A stretch of 64,000 nt of DNA from the NCBI RefSeq assembly GCF_004348265.1, contig NZ_SMNT01000009.1, positions 1 through 64,000 of the forward strand, given 5' to 3'. How positions within the stretch are numbered: position 1 is the stretch's first letter; the number at the start of each line of letters is the position of its first letter. Origin of the DNA: Methylobacterium segetis (GTDB lineage: Bacteria; Pseudomonadota; Alphaproteobacteria; Rhizobiales; Beijerinckiaceae). The position numbers were made by a program, and so were the translations under genes. Shown here in pieces: positions 19,305 to 30,875 of the stretch. The notes under the pieces were generated by a model. The model saw nothing but the letters and a program-made list of their open reading frames with translations, was not told where the DNA came from and did no database searches.

Positions 19305-20192
19305 ATGCCGAGTTTGAAGGATCTGCGTAACCGCATCACTTCGGTGAAGGCGACGCAGAAGATCACCAAGGCGATGCAGATGGTCGCCGCCGCCAAGCTG
19401 CGGCGCGCCCAGAATGCGGCCGAGAGCGCGCGGCCCTACGCCGAGAAGATGTCCCAGGTGCTCGGCAACCTCGCCGGGAACCTCGTCGGCGGCGTCGGTG
19501 CTCCGAAGCTTCTGTCCGGCACGGGTGAGGACCGCACGCACCTCCTCGTGGTCTGCACCGCCGATCGCGGCCTGTGCGGCGCCTTCAACTCGTCGATCGC
19601 TCGGCTCGCCCGCGACCACGCCAACCGCCTGATGGCGGAGGGCAAGACGGTGAAGATCATCACCGTCGGCAAGAAGGGCTACGACATCCTGCGCCGCCAG
19701 TTCCGGCAGCAGATCATCGAGAACATGGACCTGCGGGGCAACAAGCCCGTCGATTACGAGTTCGCCTCGGAGATCGCCGACAAGATCCTCGCACGCTTCG
19801 ACGCGGGCGAGTTCGACGTGGCGACGCTGTTCTACTCCGAGTTCCGCTCGGTCATCTCGCAGATCCCGACCGCTCAGAAGCTGATCCCGGCGCAGCTGCC
19901 GGAGGGAGCGGAGAGCACCACCGGTGCGCCCGCCGATTCCGCCCTGGAATTCGAGCCGAGCGAGGAAGCGATCCTCGCGACGCTCCTGCCGCGCAACCTC
20001 ACCGTCCAGGTCTTCCGGGCGCTTCTCGAGAACGCAGCCTCCGAGCAGGGCTCGCGCATGAGCGCCATGGATTCCGCCACCCGCAACGCGGGCGAGATGA
20101 TCAAGAAGCAGACGCTGATCTACAACCGCACGCGTCAGGCCATGATCACCAAGGAACTGATCGAGATCATCTCGGGCGCCGAGGCTCTCTAA
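19305..20192 (+). CDS. atpG: F1Fo ATP synthase subunit gamma
   Basis: The central rotary shaft of F1. The 295-aa product begins [20 protein letters not shown] with the conserved [17 protein letters not shown] helix, has the central [17 protein letters not shown] segment, and ends in the C-terminal shaft helix [39 protein letters not shown]. It lies 75 bp after atpA and 48 bp before atpD. Confidence 0.98.
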   Translation: MPSLKDLRNRITSVKATQKITKAMQMVAAAKLRRAQNAAESARPYAEKMSQVLGNLAGNLVGGVGAPKLLSGTGEDRTHLLVVCTADRGLCGAFNSSIARLARDHANRLMAEGKTVKIITVGKKGYDILRRQFRQQIIENMDLRGNKPVDYEFASEIADKILARFDAGEFDVATLFYSEFRSVISQIPTAQKLIPAQLPEGAESTTGAPADSALEFEPSEEAILATLLPRNLTVQVFRALLENAASEQGSRMSAMDSATRNAGEMIKKQTLIYNRTRQAMITKELIEIISGAEAL

Positions 20193-21698
<1,506 letters not shown>

Positions 21699-21705
21699 AC
21701 CGGCC

Positions 21706-21802
21706 GTCTCCCTCCCCGCCTCGCGGGGAGGGGCCAAGGGTGGAGCGGCCTGCCCGCACCACCCCGCTCCCAGCTTCTCCCCGCGGGGAGGAGAGCTTCT
21801 GA
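21706..21802. repeat. palindromic REP-like element between atpD and atpC
   Basis: Two GC-rich palindromes flank a spacer: CCCTCCCCGC, loop CTC, GCGGGGAGGG (21710-21732), and CTCCCCGCGGGGAG (21777-21790). The element resembles those at 30706-30820 and 53705-53722 in having CTC-CCC/GGG-GAG arms and occurs in an intergenic gap within an operon, like REP/BIME sequences. It would be transcribed between atpD and atpC and could alter mRNA stability. Confidence 0.65.
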
Positions 21803-21817
21803 AGAGACCCTGATCCG

Positions 21818-22219
21818 ATGGCCACCTTCCAGTTCGATTTCGTCGGCCCCGAGCGGACGCTCTATTCCGGCCAGGTCGAGGCCGTGCAGCTGCCGGGCAC
21901 CGAGGGCGAGATGACCGTCCTTCCCGGCCACGCGCCGGTGCTGACCTCGCTCAAGGTCGGGGTCATCCTCGTCACCGAGCGCCAGAACAGCGGCAAGCGC
22001 ATCCTCGTCCGCGGCGGCTTCGCGGATATCGGCCCGACCGGCGTGACGGTGATCGCCGAGCGCGCGGCCCCGATCGAGGAGGTGACCCCCGCCTCGATCG
22101 ACCGCGACATCGAGGCGGTCGAGCTTCAGCGGGATGCGACCGAGGATTTGGAGCGTCGCGAGGAGCTGAACGGGCAGATCGTGCAGCTTCAGGAGACGAA
22201 GGTCGCCCTCGGCCTCTGA
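21818..22219 (+). CDS. atpC: F1Fo ATP synthase subunit epsilon
   Basis: Epsilon sits at the foot of the central stalk and can inhibit ATP hydrolysis. The 133-aa product has the N-terminal beta-sandwich (FDFVGPERTLYSGQVEAVQL, PGTEGEMTVLPGHAPVLTSL, ILVRGGFADIGPTGVTVIAE) and a C-terminal helical region (IDRDIEAVELQRDATEDLER). Last gene of the operon, 119 bp after atpD, and followed by a terminator. Confidence 0.97.
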   Translation: MATFQFDFVGPERTLYSGQVEAVQLPGTEGEMTVLPGHAPVLTSLKVGVILVTERQNSGKRILVRGGFADIGPTGVTVIAERAAPIEEVTPASIDRDIEAVELQRDATEDLERREELNGQIVQLQETKVALGL

Positions 22220-22249
22220 GCCGATCGCCGGCTCGTCAGGACGGAATTA

Positions 22250-22285
22250 TCCGCCGCTCTCGGCTCAGCCGAGGGCGGATTTTTT
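22250..22285 (+). terminator. intrinsic terminator of the atp operon
   Basis: TCCGCC (bulge GCT) CTCGGC, loop TCA, GCCGAG GGCGGA then TTTTTT: a 12-bp stem with one 3-nt bulge and a strong T-run, 30 bp after atpC. Confidence 0.9.
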
Positions 22286-22334
22286 GTCCGGTCGGAAGGC
22301 GGCAATCTGCGGCTCGGCAACTCGCCCGGGTCAC

Positions 22335-23591
22335 TCACGCCCTTCGGATCACTTCGAGCGCCTCCTCGAGCAGCGCGTCGCGCGATGCCGCGTCGACGGG
22401 GCAGCCGCGGGCGAGCCAGAGCTTGCGCGCGGCGGCGAGGGCGCGCCCGATCTGAGGTCCGGGCGCCAGACCGCGGGCGACGAGGTCGGCGCCGGCGAGG
22501 GGCATCACCGGTCGGGGTGCGGCCGGATCGAGGAGGGCGGGGAGCAGCGCACGGGCCTCCGGCGAGAGGCGAGGGCGCGGCTCGCCCCGGGTGGCTTCGA
22601 GCACGCGTCCGAGCGCCGCCGCGCCGTGTTCTGCCGCGAAGGCCCGGAGCGCGGTCGCGTCGATGCTGTCTGGGCTGAGGAGCGCGGCCAGCGCCCGGGC
22701 ATAGGCGAGAAGGACGGCCTGCTCGGCATTCGAGAGGCGCAACCGGTCTCGTAGCCGCTCGACGTCCGAGGCGCTGAGGACGAAGGCGGCGGCGAGCCGC
22801 CCAGTGGCGCAGAGCCCTGCTCGGGCGGCCCGTCCGAGCCGGCCGAGATCGCAGAGGCCGCCGATGAGACGCGGCAGCAGCCCGGTCCGGCTCAGGATCT
22901 CGAACGCTTCGGTGACGCCCGGTGTCGTCAGGATCTTGAGGAATTCCGCCCGCACGCGCTCGCGGGACAAGCCGTCGAGGCTGTCGCGAGCCCGGATACA
23001 GGCGGCGAGGCCGGGAGCGTCCGGCTCGCCGGCTCCGAACCGGGCGTGAAAGCGGAAGAAGCGCAGGATGCGCAGGGCATCCTCGCGGATGCGCGTGTCC
23101 GGGTCGCCGATGAAGCGGACACGGCCCTCGGCGAGGTCGGCGAGGCCCTCGGTGAGGTCGTGAAGCGCGCCGTCCACGCCCAGGGACAGGGCGTTCATGG
23201 TGAAGTCGCGCCGCTCGGCGTCGCGCCGGAAGTCGCGCCCGAACCGGACGATGGCGTGCCGCCCGTCCGTCTCGATGTCCTCTCGGAGCGTCGTCACCTC
23301 GAACGGGTCGCCGTCGGCGATCACCGTGACCGTGCCGTGCTCGAACCCGGTCGGGATCGCCTTCAGCCCGGCGGCGGTGGCCCGCGCCATCGTCTCGGCG
23401 GGCAGCAGGGTCGTCGCGAGGTCGATGTCGGCCACTTCCCTGCCCAGCAGCGCGTCGCGCACGCACCCGCCGACGAGGCGGGTCTCCTCGCCCGGCCCAT
23501 CGAGGGCAGCGAGCACGGCGGCTACGCCCGGCCGCGCGAGGAGCCGGCTGAGGCCGAGCGAGTCGAGACTGTCCGGGATCGTCGGCATCAC
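22335..23591 (-). CDS. cca: CCA tRNA nucleotidyltransferase / poly(A) polymerase family
   Basis: Adds or repairs the 3' CCA of tRNAs. The N-terminal class II nucleotidyltransferase head has RLVGGCVRDALLGREVADID with the catalytic DxD (ADIDLAT), then FEVTTLREDIETDGRHA, DFRRDAERRDFTMNALSL, and the RNA-binding neck RFIGDPDTRIREDALRILRFFRF. The 418-aa length is normal for alphaproteobacterial members, which lack an HD domain. Its ATG overlaps the stop of the DUF6111 gene (ATGA), so the two are coupled. A poly(A) polymerase activity cannot be excluded from sequence. Confidence 0.93.
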   Translation of the reverse strand: MMPTIPDSLDSLGLSRLLARPGVAAVLAALDGPGEETRLVGGCVRDALLGREVADIDLATTLLPAETMARATAAGLKAIPTGFEHGTVTVIADGDPFEVTTLREDIETDGRHAIVRFGRDFRRDAERRDFTMNALSLGVDGALHDLTEGLADLAEGRVRFIGDPDTRIREDALRILRFFRFHARFGAGEPDAPGLAACIRARDSLDGLSRERVRAEFLKILTTPGVTEAFEILSRTGLLPRLIGGLCDLGRLGRAARAGLCATGRLAAAFVLSASDVERLRDRLRLSNAEQAVLLAYARALAALLSPDSIDATALRAFAAEHGAAALGRVLEATRGEPRPRLSPEARALLPALLDPAAPRPVMPLAGADLVARGLAPGPQIGRALAAARKLWLARGCPVDAASRDALLEEALEVIRRA

Positions 23592-23845
23592 CGGAACTGC
23601 CCCGGTACGAGGCGGCCATTCTCCATATGAGCCGGCACGTAACCGCCGGCATGGCGCTCGGAGAACAGGCCGGTGAGGACGAGAGAGGCGATCACGACGC
23701 CGAAGCCCGCCAGCACGAGCCGGAAGACCTGCGCCTCCCAGTGAACCCGGTGGAACGGGTTCCGGCCGACGAGGAGGAGGTAGCCGAAGAAGAGCAGGAA
23801 CGGGATGAGGAAGAGGCCGAGCTCTTCGAGGACGCGACGCAGCAT
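23588..23845 (-). CDS. DUF6111-like small membrane protein
   Basis: An 85-aa protein with two hydrophobic helices (LGLFLIPFLLFFGYLLLVG and RLVLAGFGVVIASLVLTGLF) and a C-terminal FSERHAGGYVPAHMENGRLVPG motif. The pattern fits the short alphaproteobacterial family DUF6111, which commonly lies between the CoA pyrophosphatase and cca genes. The function is unknown. Its stop overlaps the cca start by four bases; it starts 45 bp after the NUDIX gene. Confidence 0.85.
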   Translation of the reverse strand: MLRRVLEELGLFLIPFLLFFGYLLLVGRNPFHRVHWEAQVFRLVLAGFGVVIASLVLTGLFSERHAGGYVPAHMENGRLVPGQFR

Positions 23846-23890
23846 AGCACCCGGGCGGTCAACGGATCAGGCGGGCGGCGACGCCCTGGC

Positions 23891-24574
23891 TCACAGACAT
23901 AAGCGCTGATGGAGATTGTGCAGGATCCCGGCCGTGAGACCCCAGATCATGCGCTCGCCGAAGGGAATGGCGTAGTAGTGCCGCAGCTGGCCCTTCCACA
24001 GAAGGGCGTTCCGCTCGTAGCGCGAGGGGTCCATCAGGACGGCGAGCGGCACCTCGAAGATCTCGGCGACCTCCGCCGGGTTCGGCGCCAACGGTGCGGC
24101 GGGATCAACGAGGCCGACCACGGGCGTGACGAGGAAGCCGGTCGCCGAGAGGTAGGGGTCGAGATATCCGATCGTCCGCACCCGCTCGGGGGCGAGGCCG
24201 ATCTCCTCCTCGGCCTCGCGGAGCGCGGCGTGCCGGGGCGTCTCGTCGTGCGGGTCGATCTTGCCGCCGGGGAAGGCGATCTGGCCCGAATGGTCGCGCA
24301 GATGGGGGGCGCGCTTCGTCAGGAGGACGAACAGGCTGCCGTAGCGGGGCACCACCGGCACCAGCACGGCGGCGCGGCGATGCGGACCGGGCGGCGCCAC
24401 GGCCTTGCCCTCGGGATCGAGGGAATGGTCGCCGCGCGGGTTGGAGGTCGGATCGCAGGGACCCGGCGGCTCGCGCGAGAGCCGGGCCTCGGCCCGGGCG
24501 AGGAAATCGGCCAAGGCCGCCTCGTCGGGCGGTGGGGCGGCCACCGGGGCCAGGACGCGAGAGGACACGCTCAC
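23891..24574 (-). CDS. CoA pyrophosphatase (NUDIX hydrolase)
   Basis: About 227 aa. It hydrolyses CoA or related nucleoside diphosphate derivatives. The NUDIX box reads GGKIDPHDETPRHAALREAEEEIGL (the G-x5-E-x7-REUxEExGU pattern). The CoA-type NUDIX signature is present upstream (LLTKRAPHLRDHSGQIAFPG), followed by YLDPYLSATGFLVTPVVGLV. I start at GTG 24574 because it overlaps the preceding DUF1285 stop as GTGA and fits coupling; the frame is open further upstream but overlaps that gene. Confidence 0.93.
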   Translation of the reverse strand: MSVSSRVLAPVAAPPPDEAALADFLARAEARLSREPPGPCDPTSNPRGDHSLDPEGKAVAPPGPHRRAAVLVPVVPRYGSLFVLLTKRAPHLRDHSGQIAFPGGKIDPHDETPRHAALREAEEEIGLAPERVRTIGYLDPYLSATGFLVTPVVGLVDPAAPLAPNPAEVAEIFEVPLAVLMDPSRYERNALLWKGQLRHYYAIPFGERMIWGLTAGILHNLHQRLCL

Positions 24575-25158
24575 GCAGCCTCTGCGGGCGCGATCCGGTG
24601 GAAGGCGCCGCCCGCTGCGAGCCCGAACCAGCGGGTCCCGTCGATCTCGCGCTCTTCGCCCATCTCCACGAGGTCGTAGGTCAGAGCGCGCGTCATGAGT
24701 GCCCAGAGACCGCGCCGGACGTGGATATAGGGGCGCAGACCCCCATCCCGATCCTGCTCGAACCGGAGCGCGTGCTCGGTATCCAGCGGGACGAGATCGT
24801 CGACGTTGGTGCGGAAGGCGAGGCGCCGCGCTTCGCCGGTGCCCTCGACGGCCATCTCGACGGCCAAGAAGGGCGCGTCGTCCACGGCGATGCCGACGCT
24901 CTCGACGGGTGTGACGAGGACGATGCGTCCGTCCGGCTCCTTCCGGAGAAGCGAGGCGAAGAGCTTGACCAGGGCCGGCCGCCGGATCGGCGATCCGTTG
25001 TGGAACCACGTCCCGTCCGCGGCGATCCGCATGTCGATCTCTCCGCAATAGGGCGGGTTCCACGATTCGACCGGCGGCAGCCCGCGCGGCTCCAGCCCAC
25101 CGAGCGCGTCGCTGAGGCGGCAGAGGATCGGATCGGCGGTCGCGTCGGCGGCTGTCAT
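24571..25158 (-). CDS. DUF1285 family protein
   Basis: A 195-aa cytoplasmic protein of the DUF1285 family: LPPVESWNPPYCGEIDMRIA, DGTWFHNGSPIRRPALVKLF, LLRKEPDGRIVLVTPVESVG, and LVPLDTEHALRFEQDRDGG. The function of the family is unknown. It is widespread in proteobacteria and in alphaproteobacteria typically sits just upstream of the CoA pyrophosphatase gene and divergent from a MoxR gene, as here (apart from the intervening thioesterase). ATG 25158 (MTAADATADPIL) was taken as start; the frame is open upstream but antisense residues are not family-like. Confidence 0.88.
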   Translation of the reverse strand: MTAADATADPILCRLSDALGGLEPRGLPPVESWNPPYCGEIDMRIAADGTWFHNGSPIRRPALVKLFASLLRKEPDGRIVLVTPVESVGIAVDDAPFLAVEMAVEGTGEARRLAFRTNVDDLVPLDTEHALRFEQDRDGGLRPYIHVRRGLWALMTRALTYDLVEMGEEREIDGTRWFGLAAGGAFHRIAPAEAA

Positions 25159-25220
25159 GGGTGCATCAGATAGGGCCGGGCGGACGCTGGCAATCGGCTC
25201 GCGACGCGGTGCCACCGCCA

Positions 25221-25646
25221 TCATGGCGCGGGCTTGCGGCGGAGGATCTTCCAGATGCCCGTGGCGCTGGCGACGATATCCGTCCCGCAGGTGAGGTCCG
25301 TGCGCAGGAAGACGAGGGAACTCGTGCGTCTCACAATCTCGGGGCGGGCCTCGATCCAGTCGCCGATGCGGCCCGCTCCGACGAACTGCATCTCGAGTTG
25401 GATCGTCACGCAGTTCGCTCCGTCGGCGGCCGCCATCGCGGCGACGCCGAGAGCCCGGTCGGCGAAGGTCATCAGCATGCCGCCCTGCACGATCCCGATC
25501 AGGTTGGCGTGCTTCGTCTCCGCACGGAAGCCGTAGGCCCCCTCCGGCCGGTGCCAGACCGGGCCGACATGGTCGATGAAGCCCGGATCGTCGAAAGCTT
25601 CCCAGCCGTCGGACGGCTCGGGCAGGAGGGCGGGGTCGGCCGGCAT
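25221..25646 (-). CDS. PaaI-family hotdog thioesterase
   Basis: A 141-aa hotdog-fold protein: FIDHVGPVWHRP, AETKHANLIGIVQGGMLMTF (the HxNxxGxxQGG-type signature), ADRALGVAAMAA, TIQLEMQFVGAGRIGDWIEA. Members hydrolyse acyl-CoA or aryl-CoA thioesters; the substrate is not predictable here. Start ATG 25646 was chosen over longer open frames. It lies between the DUF1285 gene (same strand, 62 bp apart) and the divergent MoxR gene. Confidence 0.92.
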   Translation of the reverse strand: MPADPALLPEPSDGWEAFDDPGFIDHVGPVWHRPEGAYGFRAETKHANLIGIVQGGMLMTFADRALGVAAMAAADGANCVTIQLEMQFVGAGRIGDWIEARPEIVRRTSSLVFLRTDLTCGTDIVASATGIWKILRRKPAP

Positions 25647-25881
25647 GGCGATCTCGTGAAGCGGGACGGTGGGATCGTGGACAGAACTCGGTGCGCCGGC
25701 GGTTGATCCGAGGGGTTGAGGGAGCGGACCGGGCTGCGGCGACACCGACCTTGCCAGCCCGCCCAAAAGGACGCCACACTCCGGCCCTTCGACAGGTCCC
25801 GGGCGTTCGTCCCGGGCACGGCCCCTGCACACCGACCGCGAGGCCCGCGCGCCGGGCCGCGAGAGACGGGAAACGACGCGC

Positions 25882-26886
<1,005 letters not shown>

Positions 26887-26889
26887 CGG

Positions 26890-27801
26890 ATGGTCGCGAC
26901 CCGGGTCTCCGGCCCCTCCGAGCGCGCCCCCGGACGGCGCGAGACCGAGCGCGCGCTCTCCCTGGCGGAGCGCATGCCGCGCCTCGTGCTGGAGGCGCGG
27001 CGTGTCTCGTCGACGCTGGCGCACGGCCTTCACGGGCGCAGGCGGGCGGGACCGGGCGAGAGCTTCTGGCAATTCCGGCCCTTCGTGACGGGTGAGGCGG
27101 CGGCCCGCATCGACTGGCGCCGCTCGGCCCGGGACGACCGGCTCTACGTGCGCGAGCGCGAGTGGGAGGCCGCCCACAATGTCTGGCTCTGGATCGACCG
27201 ATCCGCCTCGATGGGCTTCGTGTCGGACCTCTCCGAGACCCCGAAGGTCGAGCGCGCCCTCGTCCTCGGCCTCGCTTTGGCCGACACCCTGGTGGAGGGC
27301 GGCGAGCGGGTCGGCCTGCTCGGGCTGACGCGGCCGAACGCCTCCCGGCGGATCGTCGAGGCGATGGCGCAGGAGATCGTCGGCGACGAGGCCGGACTCG
27401 CGCAGGACCTTCCGCCCCGCGCCGCCCTCGGGCGGTTCGACGAGGCGATCCTGGTGAGCGACTTCCTGACGCCGCTGCGCGAGATCGAGCCCGCGCTGCG
27501 CACCCTCGCGGGGCACGGTACGCGGGGCCATTGCGTCCTCATCGCCGACCCGGTCGAGGAGACCTTCCCCTTCGCGGGACAGGCGGTGCTGCAGGATCCG
27601 GAAGCCGGGATCAGCCTGGATGTCGGCGACGCGGCGGCCTGGGGGGAAGCCTATCGCGAGCGCATCGCCGCCCATCGCGCCGGGCTTCTCGGACTGACCC
27701 GGGACCTCGGCTGGACGCTGACGCTCCACCGCACCGACCGCCCGGCGAGCGAGGCGGCGTTGCGCCTCGTCACCCTGGTGGCCGCCCGCGGCGCCGGCTG
27801 A
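26890..27801 (+). CDS. DUF58 domain protein
   Basis: A 303-aa protein with the DUF58 core: HGLHGRRRAGPGESFWQFRP, ARIDWRRSARDDRLYVRERE, then a VWA-like half beginning NVWLWIDRSASMGF with the D-x-S-x-S metal site. There are no membrane segments in this version. DUF58 proteins are almost always encoded beside MoxR ATPases and are thought to be their partners; their biochemical role is not established. Coupled by a 3-bp gap to moxR and about 10 bp before the DUF4159 gene. Confidence 0.95.
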   Translation: MVATRVSGPSERAPGRRETERALSLAERMPRLVLEARRVSSTLAHGLHGRRRAGPGESFWQFRPFVTGEAAARIDWRRSARDDRLYVREREWEAAHNVWLWIDRSASMGFVSDLSETPKVERALVLGLALADTLVEGGERVGLLGLTRPNASRRIVEAMAQEIVGDEAGLAQDLPPRAALGRFDEAILVSDFLTPLREIEPALRTLAGHGTRGHCVLIADPVEETFPFAGQAVLQDPEAGISLDVGDAAAWGEAYRERIAAHRAGLLGLTRDLGWTLTLHRTDRPASEAALRLVTLVAARGAG

Positions 27802-27811
27802 GGAGGGCGTG

Positions 27812-30643
27812 ATGCTCGGACCGCTGACCTTCGCCGCCCCCTTCGCGCTCGCCGCCCTCGTCGCCCTGCCGGCCCTCTGGTTCCTGCTGCGGGTGACGCC
27901 GCCGCGCCCGCGCCGGATCGATTTCCCGCCGCTGCGGATCGCGGCCGATCTCGCGCCGCGCCGGGAGACGCCGGCCCGCACGCCGCCCTGGCTGCTGATC
28001 CTGCGGATGCTGGCGGCAGCCGCCCTCATCCTCGCCGTGGCGGGGCCTGTCTGGAACCCGGCCGGGATCGGTGCGGCGGGCGGGCGCAACCCGCTCATCC
28101 TGCTGATCGACAATGGGTTTTCCGCGGCCCACGATTGGCGCGAGCGCCTGCGCGTCGCCATCGACGCGGTCGAGGGCGCGGCCCGCGACGGGCGCCCGGT
28201 CGCGATCCTCAGCCTCGCCGATCCGGCCGCCGCAGCCGAGGCGCGCAACCCGGCCGCCGCGCTGGAGCGCCTGCGGGCGATCGCGCCGCGGCCCCATCTC
28301 GCCGACCGGGCGGCGCATCTGCCGGCCATCGGGAGCGTCCTGGAGCGGATGCCGGGAGCCGGCATCGTCTGGATCAGCGACGGCGTCGCGGGGACCGGGG
28401 AGGGGCGTTTCGCGCCGGATCTGGAGGCGCTCGCGACGAAGCACGGCGTTGATCTCGCGATCCTCAAAACCGACCAGCCGACGTTGATCGCGATCACCGG
28501 CTCGGAGGGGGGCGGACGGCTCACCGCCCGGGTCCTGCGCGCGGCGCCCAACGGGCGCGACACGGGCCTCGTCCGGGCGCTCGACCAGAAGGGCCTGCCC
28601 CTCGCCGAGCACGATTTCGCCTTCGCGCCGAACGCCACCGAGGCCGAGATCGTGTTCGACCTGCCGGTGGAGCTGCGCAACGCGATCGCGCGGCTCGAGA
28701 TCGCCAACGAGCGCTCGGCCGGAGCCGTGGCCCTGATGGACGAGCGCGGCAAGCGGCGCCGCGTCGGCCTCGTCTTCGGCGGCACGGCCGATCAGGCGCA
28801 GCCCCTGCTGGCGCCGACCTACTATCTCGCCAAGGCGCTGACGCCCTTCGCCGACGTGCAGGAGCCCCGGGGCGCCAAGGGCACGGCCGAGTCGATCGGC
28901 CAGATGCTCGACAGCCAGGTCTCCGTGCTGGTTCTGGCCGATGTCGGGGCGCTCGACGAGCAGACGCTCGGCCGCGTCTCGACCTTCGTCGATGGCGGCG
29001 GCCTCCTCCTGCGCTTCGCCGGGGCCCGGCTCGCCGCCGGCAACGATCCGCTCGTGCCCGTGCGCCTGCGCCGGGGCGGCCGGACGCTCGGCGGCACGCT
29101 CTCCTGGGACAGCCCGAAGACGCTGGCTCCCTTCGCCCCCGAGAGCCCCTTCGCGGGCCTCGCGCCGCCGGCCGATATCGGCGTGCGCCGCCAGATCCTG
29201 GCGGAGCCCGACGGCGAGTTGCCGAGCCGGACCTGGGCCTCGCTCCAGGACGGCACGCCGATCGTCACCGCCGAGAAGCGGGGCCAGGGGCTCGTCGTGC
29301 TGTTCCACGTCACCGCCGACACGACCTGGTCGAACCTGCCCCTGTCCGGCCTCTTCATCGACATGCTGCGGCGGGTGGTGGGCCTGGCCGGCAGCAGCGC
29401 CGCCCCGGTGGCCGAGGGCGGCCCGCGGCCCGCGGCCGCCGTCCTGGCGCCGCGGCTGACCCTCGACGGGTTCGGGGCGCTCGGCAGCCCGCCCGCCTCC
29501 GCCAAGGCCGTCTCGGCCGATTACGGGGACCGGGCGACGGGCGAGCACCCGCCGGGCTTCTACGGGCCGCCCGATGGCGGCATCGCCGTCAACGCGCTCC
29601 GGCCGGACGACCGGCTGAAGGCCCTCGACCTCGCGAGCCTGAAGAATGCCCGCCTCGGCTCGCTGGCCGGGGCCGAGACCCTTGACCTTCGGGCCCACCT
29701 CTTCACCCTTGCCCTGATGCTCCTCGTCCTCGACACGCTCGCCGGCCTGTGGCTCGGCGGGTTCCTCAGCCGGTCGACCGGAGGCCTGCTGGGCCGGGTC
29801 GGCAACCGGCCGGCCGCCCTGCTGCTCGCCGGCCTCGCCCTCCTGGCGCTGGCGGCTCCGCTCCCGGCGCGCGCCGAGGAGCCGGCGGCGAACCGCCCGA
29901 ACGGCTTCGAATCCGCCCTCGTGACGCGCCTCGCCTACGTGATCACCGGCGACGCGGCCGTCGACGAGGCGAGCCGGGCCGGCCTCTCGGGGCTGACCCA
30001 GATGCTCGCCTCCCGCACGGCGCTCGAACCCGGCGAGCCCGCGGGCCTCGACCCGGCCAGGGACGAGCTCTCCTTCTACCCGCTGATCTACTGGCCGATC
30101 GCGCCGGGGCGCCCGCAGCCGAGCGAGGCCGCGATCCGCCGGATCGACGCCTTCATGCGCAACGGCGGCACCGTCCTCTTCGACACCCGCGACGCCCTGA
30201 CGAGCCGCCCGGGCGACGGGCCGACGCCGGAGGCGGCCTACCTGCGCAAGATGCTGGCGACGCTGGAGGTGCCGGAACTGGAGCCCGTTCCGATCGACCA
30301 CGTGCTCACCAAGGCCTTCTACCTCGTCGAGACCTTCCCCGGCCGCTACGCCACGGGCCAGACCTGGGTCGAGGCGCTGCCCCCCGCGGCGGACGGGGGC
30401 GAGCGGCGCCCGGCGCGCGCGGGCGACGGGGTCAGCCCCATCATCATCACCGGCAACGACCTCGCCGCCGCCTGGGCGGTCGGCCGCCGGGGCGAGGCGC
30501 TCTATCCCGTCACCGGGGGCGACCAGCGCCAGCGCGAGATGGCCTTCCGCGGCGGCGTCAACATCGTGATGTACACGCTGACCGGCAACTACAAGGCGGA
30601 TCAGGTCCACGTGCCGGCCCTGCTGGAGCGGCTCGGACAGTGA
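27812..30643 (+). CDS. BatA/VWA-like membrane protein with C-terminal DUF4159 domain
   Basis: A 943-aa protein. It starts with a BatA-type N-terminus with two membrane helices (FAAPFALAALVALPALWFLL and LLILRMLAAAALILAVAG), followed by a VWA-like domain (NPLILLIDNGFSAAHDWRER). A gatase-like central region and further helices (LFTLALMLLVLDTLAGLWLG, and a segment ending RPAALLLAGLALLALAAPLP) follow. The C-terminal DUF4159 domain begins near FESALVTRLAYVITGD and includes LSFYPLIYWPIAPGRPQPSE. It is probably a membrane-spanning partner of the MoxR/DUF58 system. The start is ATG 27812 (a GTG lies one codon upstream), with GGAGGG just before. Confidence 0.93.
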   Translation: MLGPLTFAAPFALAALVALPALWFLLRVTPPRPRRIDFPPLRIAADLAPRRETPARTPPWLLILRMLAAAALILAVAGPVWNPAGIGAAGGRNPLILLIDNGFSAAHDWRERLRVAIDAVEGAARDGRPVAILSLADPAAAAEARNPAAALERLRAIAPRPHLADRAAHLPAIGSVLERMPGAGIVWISDGVAGTGEGRFAPDLEALATKHGVDLAILKTDQPTLIAITGSEGGGRLTARVLRAAPNGRDTGLVRALDQKGLPLAEHDFAFAPNATEAEIVFDLPVELRNAIARLEIANERSAGAVALMDERGKRRRVGLVFGGTADQAQPLLAPTYYLAKALTPFADVQEPRGAKGTAESIGQMLDSQVSVLVLADVGALDEQTLGRVSTFVDGGGLLLRFAGARLAAGNDPLVPVRLRRGGRTLGGTLSWDSPKTLAPFAPESPFAGLAPPADIGVRRQILAEPDGELPSRTWASLQDGTPIVTAEKRGQGLVVLFHVTADTTWSNLPLSGLFIDMLRRVVGLAGSSAAPVAEGGPRPAAAVLAPRLTLDGFGALGSPPASAKAVSADYGDRATGEHPPGFYGPPDGGIAVNALRPDDRLKALDLASLKNARLGSLAGAETLDLRAHLFTLALMLLVLDTLAGLWLGGFLSRSTGGLLGRVGNRPAALLLAGLALLALAAPLPARAEEPAANRPNGFESALVTRLAYVITGDAAVDEASRAGLSGLTQMLASRTALEPGEPAGLDPARDELSFYPLIYWPIAPGRPQPSEAAIRRIDAFMRNGGTVLFDTRDALTSRPGDGPTPEAAYLRKMLATLEVPELEPVPIDHVLTKAFYLVETFPGRYATGQTWVEALPPAADGGERRPARAGDGVSPIIITGNDLAAAWAVGRRGEALYPVTGGDQRQREMAFRGGVNIVMYTLTGNYKADQVHVPALLERLGQ

Positions 30644-30705
30644 GGAACATGCAGGCACAGGTGAGACGGTCGCCGGCTCGCAGCCCGGCTCGATCGGGCG
30701 CCCTT

Positions 30706-30820
30706 CAGCTCTCCCGCCCGGGAGAGGTCGACGCCGCGCGAGCCGACCGGGTGAGGGGGACAGGTTTTTCGGAAACGGTCGCACCCCTCACCCCGTCCCT
30801 CTCCCGAACGGGAGCGGGGG
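30706..30820. repeat. REP/MITE-like palindromic element inside the MoxR operon
   Basis: CTCTCCCG...GGGAGAG (30710-30726) and GGGTGAGGGG are followed after a short AT-richer centre (CAGGTTTTTCGG) by CCCCTCACCCC and CTCTCCCGAACGGGAG. The two halves are inverted relative to each other, giving a large imperfect palindrome of about 115 bp between the DUF4159 and VWA genes. The TCTCCCG/CGGGAGA arms match the palindrome at 53705-53722; the element at 21706 is related in style. Confidence 0.75.
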
Positions 30821-30875
30821 CGCGGCGCGGGCTTGATGATCGCCGGTGCACCCCTGATCGCGGAGGGCTCGCTCC